Shown here: in pieces, positions 29,997 through 39,306 of the stretch
How the letters are laid out: every line of letters starts with the position of its first letter
Position numbering within the stretch: the first letter of the stretch is position 1
Translations under genes and position numbers: made by a program
DNA from: Roseateles toxinivorans
Lineage (GTDB): Bacteria > Pseudomonadota > Gammaproteobacteria > Burkholderiales > Burkholderiaceae_C
NCBI RefSeq assembly: GCF_004362525.1
Contig: NZ_SNXS01000005.1
Coordinates: 1-64,000 of the forward strand
DNA: 64,000 nucleotides
Direction: 5' to 3'
Notes under the pieces: generated by a model
Seen by the model: the letters and a program-made list of their open reading frames with translations, nothing else
Database searches by the model: none
Told to the model about the DNA's origin: nothing

Positions 29997-32900
29997 ATGA
30001 CCACAGCCAGCAGCACCACCACCACACCCGCCACGCCCGCCAACTGGACGCCGGCCGAGATCTCGCGGCTGACGCCGGCGCAGATCGCGGCCATCACGCC
30101 GCAGGCGCTGCAGCAAATGTCCAGCCCGCAGCTGAATGCCTTCTCCACCGCCCAGTTTGCCCGCCTCGACAGCGCCCAGCTGCATGCACTCACCGAGGAG
30201 CAGATGGGCTTTCTGGCACCCCGGCATCTGCTGGGCCTCAGCGCCACGCAGCTGCAGAGTTGGAGCGCCGACCAGGTCGGCCAACTGAGCCTGGTCAGCT
30301 GGCGTGCGCTGAGCACCGGCCAGATGGCCGCCCTGGGCGCCGAGCTGGTGGCCGCGCTGCCGGTGGAGCGTGTGCAGGCCCTGCAGCCCAACCAGTTTGC
30401 CGCGCTGGGCGACGCCGTGCTGCCGGCCCTGCGCATCGAGCAATGGGCGGTGGCAACGCAGGCCCAGCTGGCGGGCTTGAGCCCGCAGCAGTTCCAGTTG
30501 CTGCCCCCGGCATCGCTGGCCGCCCTCAGTCCAGTCGCATTGCGCGGCCTGATCGCCGCCGATCTGGCCGCCCTGGGCGAGGCCCAGCTGGCCGCGCTCA
30601 GCGGTGCTCAGATCCAGGGTCTGTCGCCGCAGGCCATTCAGGGCTGGAGCGCCGAGCAGATCCAGTCGCTGTCCGCCACCCAGCTGGCCGCCCTCAGCAC
30701 GCTGCAGATGGCGGCGCTCAAGCCGGTGCAGATGGCCGCGCTGGCGATCGAAGACCTGCAGGCCTTCAGCCCTGCCCAGCTGAATGCGCTCAGCGCCAGC
30801 CAGTTCGCCAGGCTGAGCGTCGAGCAGTTGCATTCGCTCAGCGACACCCAGCTCGGCGGCTTGAGCGGCAGGCAGCTGACGACACTGAGCGCGGCACAGC
30901 TGCAGGCCTTCAGCAGCGAGCAGATCGCCCAGCTGAGCCCGGCCGCGCTGCGCAGCCTGACTCCGGCCCAGCTGGCCTCGTTTGACGCCGGCGATGTGGC
31001 CGGCCTGTCCGCCGACCGCCTGCGGGCGCTGAGCCCGGCCCAGCTCGCCGCGCTGAGCACCGCCGCGATCGCGGCACTGGACCCTGAGCAGGTCGCCTCG
31101 CTGAACGGCGCCCAGCTCGGCGCGCTGCGCCCGGCCCAGATGGCGGCACTGGGCACCGAGGACCTGCAGGCGCTGAGCCCGGCTCAGTTCGCGGCCCTGG
31201 GCAGTGCTCAGATCGGAGCCCTCAGCGCCGCCCAGTTCCACGGTCTGGACCCGGAGCAGATCGCTGCCCTGCAAGCCCGCCAGCTGATGGGCCTGAGCAC
31301 CAGCCAGATGCAGGCACTGACGGCAGAGCAGGTGGAGCGGCTGAGCCCCACGGCCCTGCGCGCCCTCAGCAGCACCCAGCTCGCCGCGCTGGATGCCGAA
31401 GACCTGCTCGCACTGAGCACCAGCCAGCTGGCTGTGTTCAGCGCGGCGCAGCTGCTCGCCCTCGGCACGGATGACTGGGCCGCGCTGTCGGACACGCAAA
31501 TGGCGGCGCTGACCGCAGCCCAGCTGGGCGGCCTGGGCACCCGAGTCATCCAGTCCTTGAGCGCCGAGCAGTTCTCCCATCTCAGCGAAGCAAGCCTGCG
31601 CGGGCTCAGCAAGCTGCAGGCAGCGGCGCTGAGCGCCGAACAGCTGGCAGCGCTGGGCACGGCCCAGGTGCAGGCGCTGGCGCCCACCGCCATCCAGGCC
31701 TTGAGCAGCCAGCAGATCCAGGCCCTGGACATCGACCAGATGAAGGCGCTCGGCCCGACCCAGATCGCGGCGCTGAGCCCGGCCCAGCTCGCGGCACTGA
31801 GCGGCGAGGACTGGCGTGCGCTTAGCGGCTCGCAGCTCGGTGCCCTCAGCGGCACGCAGATGGCAAGCCTCGGCGAGGCCGCACTGCAGGCGCTGAGCCA
31901 TGAACAGTGGTCACAGCTGGGCGCGCGCCAGGTGCAGGGCCTGAGCGTGGCCCAGCTGCAGCGACTGCCGCCCGAGCTGATTGCGGCGCTCAGCGCCAGC
32001 GCCATAGCCGGCCTGAGCAAGGCCCAGTTCCTGGCGCTGGACAGCCTGCAATTCCAGGCCATCGAGAGCCGCGACATCGCCGCACTCAGCGCCATCGAGC
32101 TGCGCGCGATGAGTGCACAGCACATGAGCTGGTTGACCGCCGGCCAGCTCGGCGCGCTGACCGCCTCCGAGATAGGCACCTTCAGCAGCGCACAACTCCG
32201 CGCACTCAGCGCCGAGCAGTTCGGCGCTTTGAGCAGCGCTGCACTGCGCGGCCTGACGGCCAGCGAAATGGGCAGCCTTACGGTCGAGCAGCTGCAGGCC
32301 CTGGGCACCGGCCAGCTCGCCGGACTGGCCGGCACGCCGGTGACCGCGCTCAGCGCCGTACAGCTGCAGGCCTTCACGCCGAGCCAGATCCAGGCCCTGC
32401 CGGCGGCGGTGCTGAACGCGCTGAGCACGGCGCAGATCGCCAGCCTGTCCGCAGCGCAGCAGCTCGCGCTGACGAGCAGCCAGATTGCCGCCCTGCCCGC
32501 AGCCGATCTGCCGGCCCTGCAGGCCCAGCTACCGCAGTGGAGTGCCGGCCAGCTGGGGGCGCTGACCAGTGCCCAGGTCGGCGCAATGAGCGCCGACACG
32601 GTGGCCCGGCTGTCGCCCGAGCAAGTGCAGGCGCTCGGCGCCGTGGCTGCGCTGTCCAGCGCCGCCATGGCCGCCTTCACGCCGCAGCAGTTGGCGGCGC
32701 TGAGCAGCGCGCAGCTGAAGAGCTTCGATGCGGCCGATCTGAAGGCCCTGGGCGAGCCGCTGCTGGGGCAACTCAGCACGGCCCAGATCAGCGGCCTGAG
32801 CGCCGCCGCGGTCGGCCCGCTGGGCCTGCGCGAGCTGGCGGCGCTGGGCAGTGCAGGCATCGTCGCGCTTTCGCCGGCGGCGCTGGCCTCGCTGAGCAGC

Positions 32901-35048
32901 GAGGAGATTGCCCAGTTCAGCAACAGCGCCCTGCCCCAGCTGGGCAGCGCCCAGATCGCGGCGCTGAGCGCCACGCAGATGGCAGGCGTGGCAGCCGGCA
33001 CCCTGGAGCAGTGGCGGCCCGAGCAGCTGGCGGCGCTGTCCACCGGCGCCGTGCACGCGCTGAGCAACGGCCAGATCCAGGCGCTGAGCCCGGCCCAGCT
33101 GGCACGCCTCAGCGCCGAGCAATTGCTGGCCCTGCCGGCCGAGGCCATGCCGCTGCTGTCGCCACAGGCACTGGCCGCCATCCGGCCCGAGCAGTTACAG
33201 GCGCTAAGCGCCGCCCAGTGGGCGGCACTGAACACGGCCCAATGGCAGGCGCTGACGCCCGATCAGCTGGCGCGCCTGGGCACGGCCATGATCCGTGCCT
33301 TGCAGCCCGAGCAGGTGGCCGCGTTCACGCCCGGCCAGATCGCCGCGCTGGGCCCGGACCAGGTGGCCGCGCTCGAGCGGGCCGACCTCCAGGCCCTCGG
33401 CAACGCCAGCCTGCGCGCGCTGAATGTGGCGCAGATGCGCGGCCTCACGGCCCAGCAGCTCGAAGGCCTGGCGCCGGAGCAACTGGCCCAGTTCAGCGCC
33501 ACCCAGCTGGGTGGGCTGTCGGCCGGCACCTTTGCCAGCCTCAGCATCGCCCAGCTGCAGGCGCTGGCGCCGCAGCAGTTCACGCAGATCAGCGGCGCCT
33601 CGTTCGCCGCGCTGTCGTCCTACCGCCTGAGCGTGCTCGGCACCGAGGTGATCGCCGCCCTGGGCGCGGAGCAGATCGCCGCCCTCAGCAGCGCCCAGGC
33701 TTTGAGCCTGACGCCCGCGCAATGGCATGCGCTGGACGGTGAGCAGCTGCGCTATCTGGCCCCGGCCGTACTGCAGACCTTGCCACCGGCGCTGCTCAAC
33801 CAGCTCGATCCGGCCCAGCTCGGTGCCCTGAGCGCCACCCAGGTGGCGGCCCTTGGCGCCAGCCAGCTGGCGGGTCTGGGCCTGGCACAGATACAGGCCC
33901 TGAGCCCGCAGGCCATCGCGGCGCTGAGCCCGGAACAGTTCAACGCGCTGAGCACCGCCCAGATCGCCGCCTTGAGCCCGCGCCAGGTGCAGGCCATCAG
34001 CCTGGCCGACCTGAGGCAGCTCAATGATGCCGACCTGCAGGCACTGCGCGGCGAGCAGATCAGCGCGCTGACGGATCAGCAGCTCGCCACCCTCAGCGCC
34101 CAGCAGCTGGGCGCCTTCAGCGGCGGCCAGATAGCGGCCTTCAACGCCGGTCAGATAGCCCTGCTGGCCAGCGCCCAGATCCGCGGACTGAACGGCGAGC
34201 AGCTGCAGGCCTGGTCGGCCCAGCAGCTGGAGTCTTTGAGCACCCAGGCACTGCGCGCCCTGTCACCGGACCAGGTGGCGGCGCTTCAGCCGGGCCAGCT
34301 GGAGCTGCTGCATGCCGAGCAGTGGCGCGCCCTGTCGAACGGCAGCCTCGCTCAGCTGTCGACCGCGGCGGTGCAGGCCATCAGCGGCGCCGCGCTGAAC
34401 GCGATGAGCCCGCAGCAGATCGAGGCGCTGACCGGCGCCCAGGTGCAGGCGCTGCAGGACAGTCAGATCCGCCAGCTGGCCAGCCAGCAGTTCGCGGCGC
34501 TGAGCCCGTCCGATATCGCCCTGCTCAGCCCTGTTCAGGCCGCTGCGATGACCGCCGCCCAGGCGGCAGCGATGACGGTGGACCAGTTGCATCAGCTGCG
34601 CCCGGAGACGGTGGCCGCCATGTCCGAGGCCACACGCCAGGCACTGAACATGAGCCATGTTCAGCCGCTGGCCGCACCGACGATGCAGGCCAGCGGCTTT
34701 GTCGATCTGGGCGGCATCGGCGTGGCGCCGGCCGACAGCCAGCCCACCCACGCGCACGACATCTTCACGCTGCAGAAAATGCTGCCAACAGCGGCCACGG
34801 GCGCCGTCGACACAGCACTGAACCTGGACTGGGCCGCAACCGTGAGCCCGCCCGAGCGGCATCTGTTCGGTTCAGCACCGGCAGAACTGCCCGGCCTGGC
34901 CGACCTGCTGGCCCAGCCGGGCGAAGCACTGCTGGCCCAGCCCAGCGCGCCGCCCATGCACAGCGCCGAGGTGGCGCCCGCACTGCTGTCAGCCTGGCTG
35001 CACAGGCCCATCGACGAGCATGAGCAAACTCACAACTGGCTGATCTAG
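29997..35048 (+). CDS. Giant octapeptide-repeat protein of unknown function
   Basis: The 1,683-residue protein has a 15-residue Thr/Ser/Pro-rich N-terminus. Residues 16-1556 (positions 30042-34664) are 193 back-to-back octapeptides, and a non-repetitive tail of 127 residues follows. The unit consensus is x-L-S-P/A-x-Q-L/I-x, with Ser/Thr/Asp/Gly at position 3 and Gln/Glu/Asp at position 6. Only two units differ in length: unit 104 (seven residues) and unit 109 (six). I see no cysteine and only about seven lysines. There is no signal peptide, membrane helix, RTX nonapeptide or adhesin domain. The S/T-x-x-Q spacing with Pro after the Ser looks like a helix capping box, so a solenoid of one-turn helices is a reasonable inference. 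The ATG at 29997 follows AGGGG. It is a single-gene unit; dnaE converges with it after six bases. I do not know a function; a large surface, scaffold or secreted protein is possible. Confidence 0.85.
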   Translation: MTTASSTTTTPATPANWTPAEISRLTPAQIAAITPQALQQMSSPQLNAFSTAQFARLDSAQLHALTEEQMGFLAPRHLLGLSATQLQSWSADQVGQLSLVSWRALSTGQMAALGAELVAALPVERVQALQPNQFAALGDAVLPALRIEQWAVATQAQLAGLSPQQFQLLPPASLAALSPVALRGLIAADLAALGEAQLAALSGAQIQGLSPQAIQGWSAEQIQSLSATQLAALSTLQMAALKPVQMAALAIEDLQAFSPAQLNALSASQFARLSVEQLHSLSDTQLGGLSGRQLTTLSAAQLQAFSSEQIAQLSPAALRSLTPAQLASFDAGDVAGLSADRLRALSPAQLAALSTAAIAALDPEQVASLNGAQLGALRPAQMAALGTEDLQALSPAQFAALGSAQIGALSAAQFHGLDPEQIAALQARQLMGLSTSQMQALTAEQVERLSPTALRALSSTQLAALDAEDLLALSTSQLAVFSAAQLLALGTDDWAALSDTQMAALTAAQLGGLGTRVIQSLSAEQFSHLSEASLRGLSKLQAAALSAEQLAALGTAQVQALAPTAIQALSSQQIQALDIDQMKALGPTQIAALSPAQLAALSGEDWRALSGSQLGALSGTQMASLGEAALQALSHEQWSQLGARQVQGLSVAQLQRLPPELIAALSASAIAGLSKAQFLALDSLQFQAIESRDIAALSAIELRAMSAQHMSWLTAGQLGALTASEIGTFSSAQLRALSAEQFGALSSAALRGLTASEMGSLTVEQLQALGTGQLAGLAGTPVTALSAVQLQAFTPSQIQALPAAVLNALSTAQIASLSAAQQLALTSSQIAALPAADLPALQAQLPQWSAGQLGALTSAQVGAMSADTVARLSPEQVQALGAVAALSSAAMAAFTPQQLAALSSAQLKSFDAADLKALGEPLLGQLSTAQISGLSAAAVGPLGLRELAALGSAGIVALSPAALASLSSEEIAQFSNSALPQLGSAQIAALSATQMAGVAAGTLEQWRPEQLAALSTGAVHALSNGQIQALSPAQLARLSAEQLLALPAEAMPLLSPQALAAIRPEQLQALSAAQWAALNTAQWQALTPDQLARLGTAMIRALQPEQVAAFTPGQIAALGPDQVAALERADLQALGNASLRALNVAQMRGLTAQQLEGLAPEQLAQFSATQLGGLSAGTFASLSIAQLQALAPQQFTQISGASFAALSSYRLSVLGTEVIAALGAEQIAALSSAQALSLTPAQWHALDGEQLRYLAPAVLQTLPPALLNQLDPAQLGALSATQVAALGASQLAGLGLAQIQALSPQAIAALSPEQFNALSTAQIAALSPRQVQAISLADLRQLNDADLQALRGEQISALTDQQLATLSAQQLGAFSGGQIAAFNAGQIALLASAQIRGLNGEQLQAWSAQQLESLSTQALRALSPDQVAALQPGQLELLHAEQWRALSNGSLAQLSTAAVQAISGAALNAMSPQQIEALTGAQVQALQDSQIRQLASQQFAALSPSDIALLSPVQAAAMTAAQAAAMTVDQLHQLRPETVAAMSEATRQALNMSHVQPLAAPTMQASGFVDLGGIGVAPADSQPTHAHDIFTLQKMLPTAATGAVDTALNLDWAATVSPPERHLFGSAPAELPGLADLLAQPGEALLAQPSAPPMHSAEVAPALLSAWLHRPIDEHEQTHNWLI
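30042..34664 (+). repeat. 193 tandem 24-base coding repeats (octapeptide array)
   Basis: The coding sequence repeats every 24 bases for 4.6 kb. Units are diverged at the DNA level, so this is an old array kept by selection on the protein rather than a recent slippage expansion. Phase shifts of minus one and minus two codons occur at units 104 and 109, around residues 840-846 and 879-884. Residues 855-878 between them keep the normal period. Confidence 0.9.
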
Positions 35049-35054
35049 GCTGAG

Positions 35055-38000
35055 TCAGGCCCCCGCCTCGTAGACGATCAGTGGCGGCGCCTCGGGCTGG
35101 GCCGCCGCGAAGCGGGCCAGGGCCTCGTCGCAGGGCCAGAAGCGCGCGTCGTCGCCGAGCTCCAGCTCCGCCGAAGCGCCTTCGCGTTTGATGCTCAGGC
35201 GCAGGCTCAGGCCCAGCGCCAATGGGCCCTGCTCGGTCTGGATCTGGCGCGGGGGCCAGGCCTTGACCACCTCGACGATGGGCGGAGCCACGCCATTGGC
35301 CTTCAGGCGCAGAAACTTGCCGAAGCGGGCCCGGGCACCGGCCAGGTCCCAGACCTGCAGCACGTTCAGGCGCAGGCCGCCAGAGAAGCGGTCGTTCTGC
35401 ACCTTGCCCGAGACGATGATCAGCTCATCGTCGGCCAGCGTCTCGCGATTGGCATTGAGCAGCTCTTCATTCGCCACCGCCTCGATCACATCGCTCTTGT
35501 CGTCGAGCTTGAAGATGCCGACGCGGCCGCGGTTGCCGTTGATGATGCGCAGATCGCTGACGATACCGGCCAGCATCACCGGCTCGCGGCTGTCGACCGC
35601 GTCGGCAATGCGGCGGCGGGCGATGCGGCGCACCTCGTCGCCGCTCTGGTCGAACAGATGGCCCGACAGGTAGAAGCCGATCGCCGTCTTCTCCAGGCTC
35701 AGCCGTTCCTTGATGCTCCAGGTGTCGGCCGCGACCAGATCGGGCTCCTGGGTCGACGACGCGTGTGAGTCGCCGAAGTCGAACAGCCCGCCCTGGTCGG
35801 CATTCGCTTCCAGCGTTTCGGCATGGGTGTAGCCGCGGGCCACGCTGGCCAGCAGCCGCGCGCGGTCGATCTCGATCAGATCAAACGCACCGCCCTTGAT
35901 CAGCGCCTCGACCACGCGCTTGTTGACCGCCTTGCGATCGATGCGTGCGCAGAAGTCGAAGAAGCTGGTGAACGGGCCGCCGATCTCACGGGTCTTGACG
36001 ATGGACTCGATCGCCCCCTGGCCCGTGCCCTTGATCGCGCCCAGGCCATAGCGCACGACCTTGGCGCTGACGGGCCAGAAGCGGTGCACGCCGGTGTTGA
36101 CATTGGGTGGCTCGAAGGTCAGGCCCATCGCCAAGGCGTCGTCGTAGAAGATCTTCAGCTTGTCGGTGTCGTCCATCGCCACGCTCATATTCGCGGCGGT
36201 GAATTCGGCCAGGTAGTGCACCTTCAGCCAGGCGGTGTGATAGGCCAGCAGGGCGTAGGCAGCAGCATGCGACTTGTTGAAGCCGTAGCCGGCGAACTTC
36301 TCCATCAGGTCGAAGATTTCGTTGGCCAGCGGCGGCGCAATATTGTTCTTGGCCGCGCCCTCCGCAAAGATGCTGCGGTGCTCGGCCATCTCCTCGACCT
36401 TCTTCTTGCCCATCGCGCGGCGCAACAGGTCGGCGCCGCCGAGCGTGTAGCCGCCCACGCGCTGGGCCACCTGCATCACCTGCTCCTGATAGACCATGAT
36501 GCCGTAGGTCTCCTTCAGCACCTCGGCCATCAGCGGGTGCGGATAGGTGACCTCTTCCTTGCCATGCTTGCGCGCGCAGAAGGACGGAATCAGGTCCATG
36601 GGGCCCGGCCGGTACAGCGCCACCAGGGCGATGATGTCCTCGAACAGGCTGGGCTTGGCGTCGCGCAACATGCCCTGCATGCCGCGGCTTTCCAGCTGGA
36701 ACACGGCGACCGTCAGGCCGTCGGACAGCAGCTTGTAGGTCGCCTTGTCGGTGAGCGCGATCTTGGCGAAGTCGAAGTCCTTCTGGTCCGGGTGGCGCAT
36801 GACGATGAAGTCCTTGGCCATCTCCAGAATCGTCAGGGTCGCCAGACCCAAAAAGTCGAACTTGACCAGGCCTATGGCCTCGACGTCGTCCTTGTCGTAC
36901 TGGCTCACCGCGCTGTTCGAGCCCGGCTGCATGTACAGCGGGCAGAAGTCGGTGATCTTGCCCGGCGCGATCAGCACGCCACCGGCATGCATGCCGATAT
37001 TGCGCACCATGCCTTCGACACGCTCGGCCAGCGACAGCAGCTCGGCAACCTCCTCTTCCTTCTTCTCGCGCTCCTCGATCTCGGGCGCTTCCAGGCGGGC
37101 GTAGATGATGCCGGGGTCCGGCTTCTCCGGCGGGCGCGCCAGGGTCACGCTCTTGCCGGGCGGCGCCGGAATCAGCTTGGCAATGCCGTCCACCTGGCCA
37201 TAGCCCATGCCCAGCACGCGGCCCACGTCGCGCAACGCGGCCTTGGCGGCCATCGTGCCGAAGGTGGCAATCTGGCTGACGGCGTCGCGGCCGTATTTGT
37301 CCTTCACATAGTCGATCACCCGGTCGCGGTTGCCCTGGCAGAAGTCGATGTCGAAGTCGGGCATCGAGACGCGGTCGGGGTTCAGGAAGCGCTCGAACAG
37401 CAGGTTGTAGCGCAGCGGGTCCAGGTCGGTGATCTTCAGCGCGTAGGCGACCAGCGAGCCGGCGCCCGAGCCCCGGCCCGGGCCCACCGGGCAGCCATTG
37501 TTCTTGGCCCAGTTGATGAAGTCCGCCACGATCAGGAAGTAGCCCGGGAAGCCCATCTTCAGAATGGTCTTGATCTCGAACTCGAGCCGCTCGACGTAGG
37601 TGGGGTTCTGGCGCTCACGTTCGGCCGCATCGGGGTAGAGCAGCAGCATGCGCTCCGCCAGCCCCTCGAAGCTGGTGTAGCGGAAATACTCCTCCGGCGT
37701 CATGCGCTGGCCGTTGACCTCGGGCGTCGGGAAGTCAGGCAGGCAGGGCTTGCCCAGGGTCAGCTTGAGGTTGCAGCGCAGCGCGATCTGCTGGGTGTTG
37801 GCGATCGCCGAGGGGATGTCGGCGAACAGCTCCTCCATCTGCGCCTGGGTCTGGAAGTACTGACTGCGAGCGAAGCGCTTGACCCGGCGCGGATTGCCCA
37901 AGGTCTCGCCCTCGGCGATACAGGTGCGCGCCTCATGGGCCTCGAAGTCTTCGGGTGTGGAGAACTGCACCGGATGCGTGGCCACCACCGGCAGACCCAT

Positions 38001-38564
38001 CTCGGCCGCCAGCGGCACCGAGGCCCGCACCAGCGCCTCCTGGCCGGCCAGGCCGGCGCGCTGCAGCTCGATGTAGAAGCGCTGCGGGAAACAGCCGGCC
38101 AGCCGCTCGGCCACGGTCCTGGCCCGGGCTGCATCCTGGCTCAGCAAGGCCATGCCGATGGCGCCGTACTGCGCACCCGACAGGCAGATCAGCCCCTCGC
38201 CCAGCTCGGCCAGCCACTCCCACTTCACGCAGGCCTGGGCGCGAATCACATTCGTCAACCAGGCCCGCGACAGCAGTTCACACAGATTCAGATAGCCCTT
38301 GTGCGACTGCACCAGCAGCAGCAGGCGGCTGGGATGCTTGTCACCGCCCTCGGGCTCCATCCAGACATCGGCGCCCAGAATCGGCTTGACGCCCTTCTTG
38401 CGCGCGGCGCTGTAGAACTTGACGCCGCCGAACATATTGGCCAGATCGGTGATGGCCAGCGCCACCTGTCCGTCCTTGGCCGCCGCCGACACGGCATCGT
38501 CAATCCTCAAGGTGCCGTCAACGACGGAGAACTCGGTATGGGTACGCAGATGAACAAATGACAT
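35055..38564 (-). CDS. dnaE: DNA polymerase III subunit alpha
   Basis: DnaE is the replicative polymerase subunit. The 1,169-residue protein starts with a PHP domain (HLRTHTEFSVVDGTLRIDDA). The palm follows, with the catalytic aspartates in MPDFDIDFCQGNRDRVIDY near residue 400. Then come GNIGMHAGGV-like finger residues (VRNIGMHAGGVLIAPG), helix-hairpin-helix motifs and an OB fold at about 990-1070 (VMLAGIVSDLRI). The length matches DnaE1 rather than DnaE2/ImuC. The ATG at 38564 is the family start. The gene ends six bases from the octapeptide gene with no terminator between, and its upstream side is the inverted-repeat region. Confidence 0.98.
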   Translation of the reverse strand: MSFVHLRTHTEFSVVDGTLRIDDAVSAAAKDGQVALAITDLANMFGGVKFYSAARKKGVKPILGADVWMEPEGGDKHPSRLLLLVQSHKGYLNLCELLSRAWLTNVIRAQACVKWEWLAELGEGLICLSGAQYGAIGMALLSQDAARARTVAERLAGCFPQRFYIELQRAGLAGQEALVRASVPLAAEMGLPVVATHPVQFSTPEDFEAHEARTCIAEGETLGNPRRVKRFARSQYFQTQAQMEELFADIPSAIANTQQIALRCNLKLTLGKPCLPDFPTPEVNGQRMTPEEYFRYTSFEGLAERMLLLYPDAAERERQNPTYVERLEFEIKTILKMGFPGYFLIVADFINWAKNNGCPVGPGRGSGAGSLVAYALKITDLDPLRYNLLFERFLNPDRVSMPDFDIDFCQGNRDRVIDYVKDKYGRDAVSQIATFGTMAAKAALRDVGRVLGMGYGQVDGIAKLIPAPPGKSVTLARPPEKPDPGIIYARLEAPEIEEREKKEEEVAELLSLAERVEGMVRNIGMHAGGVLIAPGKITDFCPLYMQPGSNSAVSQYDKDDVEAIGLVKFDFLGLATLTILEMAKDFIVMRHPDQKDFDFAKIALTDKATYKLLSDGLTVAVFQLESRGMQGMLRDAKPSLFEDIIALVALYRPGPMDLIPSFCARKHGKEEVTYPHPLMAEVLKETYGIMVYQEQVMQVAQRVGGYTLGGADLLRRAMGKKKVEEMAEHRSIFAEGAAKNNIAPPLANEIFDLMEKFAGYGFNKSHAAAYALLAYHTAWLKVHYLAEFTAANMSVAMDDTDKLKIFYDDALAMGLTFEPPNVNTGVHRFWPVSAKVVRYGLGAIKGTGQGAIESIVKTREIGGPFTSFFDFCARIDRKAVNKRVVEALIKGGAFDLIEIDRARLLASVARGYTHAETLEANADQGGLFDFGDSHASSTQEPDLVAADTWSIKERLSLEKTAIGFYLSGHLFDQSGDEVRRIARRRIADAVDSREPVMLAGIVSDLRIINGNRGRVGIFKLDDKSDVIEAVANEELLNANRETLADDELIIVSGKVQNDRFSGGLRLNVLQVWDLAGARARFGKFLRLKANGVAPPIVEVVKAWPPRQIQTEQGPLALGLSLRLSIKREGASAELELGDDARFWPCDEALARFAAAQPEAPPLIVYEAGA

Positions 38565-39306
38565 CCGGGGATTTTACGGACCCTGGGGGGCTGACCTGTG
38601 CCGGGGTCCGGAATAAAGAGCTCAGCGCATTTGCGGTCGCTGAGAAATGCCGTATTCATGCCTCTGGAGCGCATTGCGAGCCGGCGTCGCCGACACCCCG
38701 AATGCGGCGCTTGGCCCTGCGGGCCAAGTCCTCTGTGCTGCTCACGTCCTGAGCCTACGCGCCTAACTCGCCCTCCCACCCCCTGCGGGGCCGGCATCTG
38801 CCTTTGGCAGCTGCCTGTGGTCGGTGCTCGAACAAAGACGCTCGGCCCATCGCTCGGAGCGATGGGCAACCTCAGGCCGCTGCGCTGCTCGGCGCCGCAT
38901 AAGGGGTGTCGTCGCCACCGGCTCGCAATGCGGGCACCGCCGGTGGCACCCTGTTCTTGCCACGCCTCGGTGCATCCGCGCAGGCACAGCCCCGCCAGCC
39001 GATGGGCGCCTGTGCGGGGCTGAAGCGCGCAGCGGCTTGGGCCAGCGCGCCCTGGCGCGCGATTCAACATCTGACTGGGCGCGTTTGTCCGAGCTTAGTG
39101 AGCGAAGCGAACGGGCGCGAGTTATGCGCCCGGCCCAAGCTGCGAGCACTGCAAGGCAGTCGAGCGGGCCAAGGGCCCGCTCGACCCACGCACTGAAGTC
39201 CGGCGGCTGGCGGGGCTGTGCCTGCGCCGCCACCAGCCGTAACCAGCCAAGGAAATCCAACCAGCCACTGCTATGCTCCCGCGCCACCGCCCCACAGGAT
39301 CGCCCC
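38565..39306. repeat. Non-coding region with multiple inverted repeats
   Basis: This 742-base gap between dnaE and the cyclophilin gene has no credible gene. A 40-base inverted repeat (38671-38710 against 38892-38931) matches at 35 of 40 positions. Inside and beside it are perfect hairpins: CTTGGCCC/GGGCCAAG (38710-38728), GCCCATCGCTC-g-GAGCGATGGGC (38845-38867), GCCACCGGC/GCCGGTGGC (38914-38947), and GTCGAGCGGGCC/GGCCCGCTCGAC (39159-39185). The pattern suggests one or two non-autonomous repeat elements of the REP or MITE kind. No transposase remnant is visible. Confidence 0.6.

Noticed and set aside
29925-33235. Long minus-strand open frames of 658 and 675 codons opposite the octapeptide gene
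   Set aside because: They arise because a GC-rich 24-base repeat lacks stops in several frames. Their translations are themselves periodic and have no independent start signals or family resemblance.
30042-34664. Regular 24-base periodicity that could be taken for a CRISPR array
   Set aside because: There are no constant repeats separated by unique spacers, and the periodicity is an open coding frame with protein-level conservation.
29997-35048. RTX toxin, TAL effector or coiled-coil interpretation of the octapeptide protein
   Set aside because: The unit has no GGxGxD calcium motif, is not 34 residues long, and a period of eight does not give a coiled-coil stripe.
38824-39306. N-terminal extension of the cyclophilin frame by 161 codons
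   Set aside because: The extension reads through the inverted-repeat region and lacks family support. The signal peptide fixes the start at 39307.
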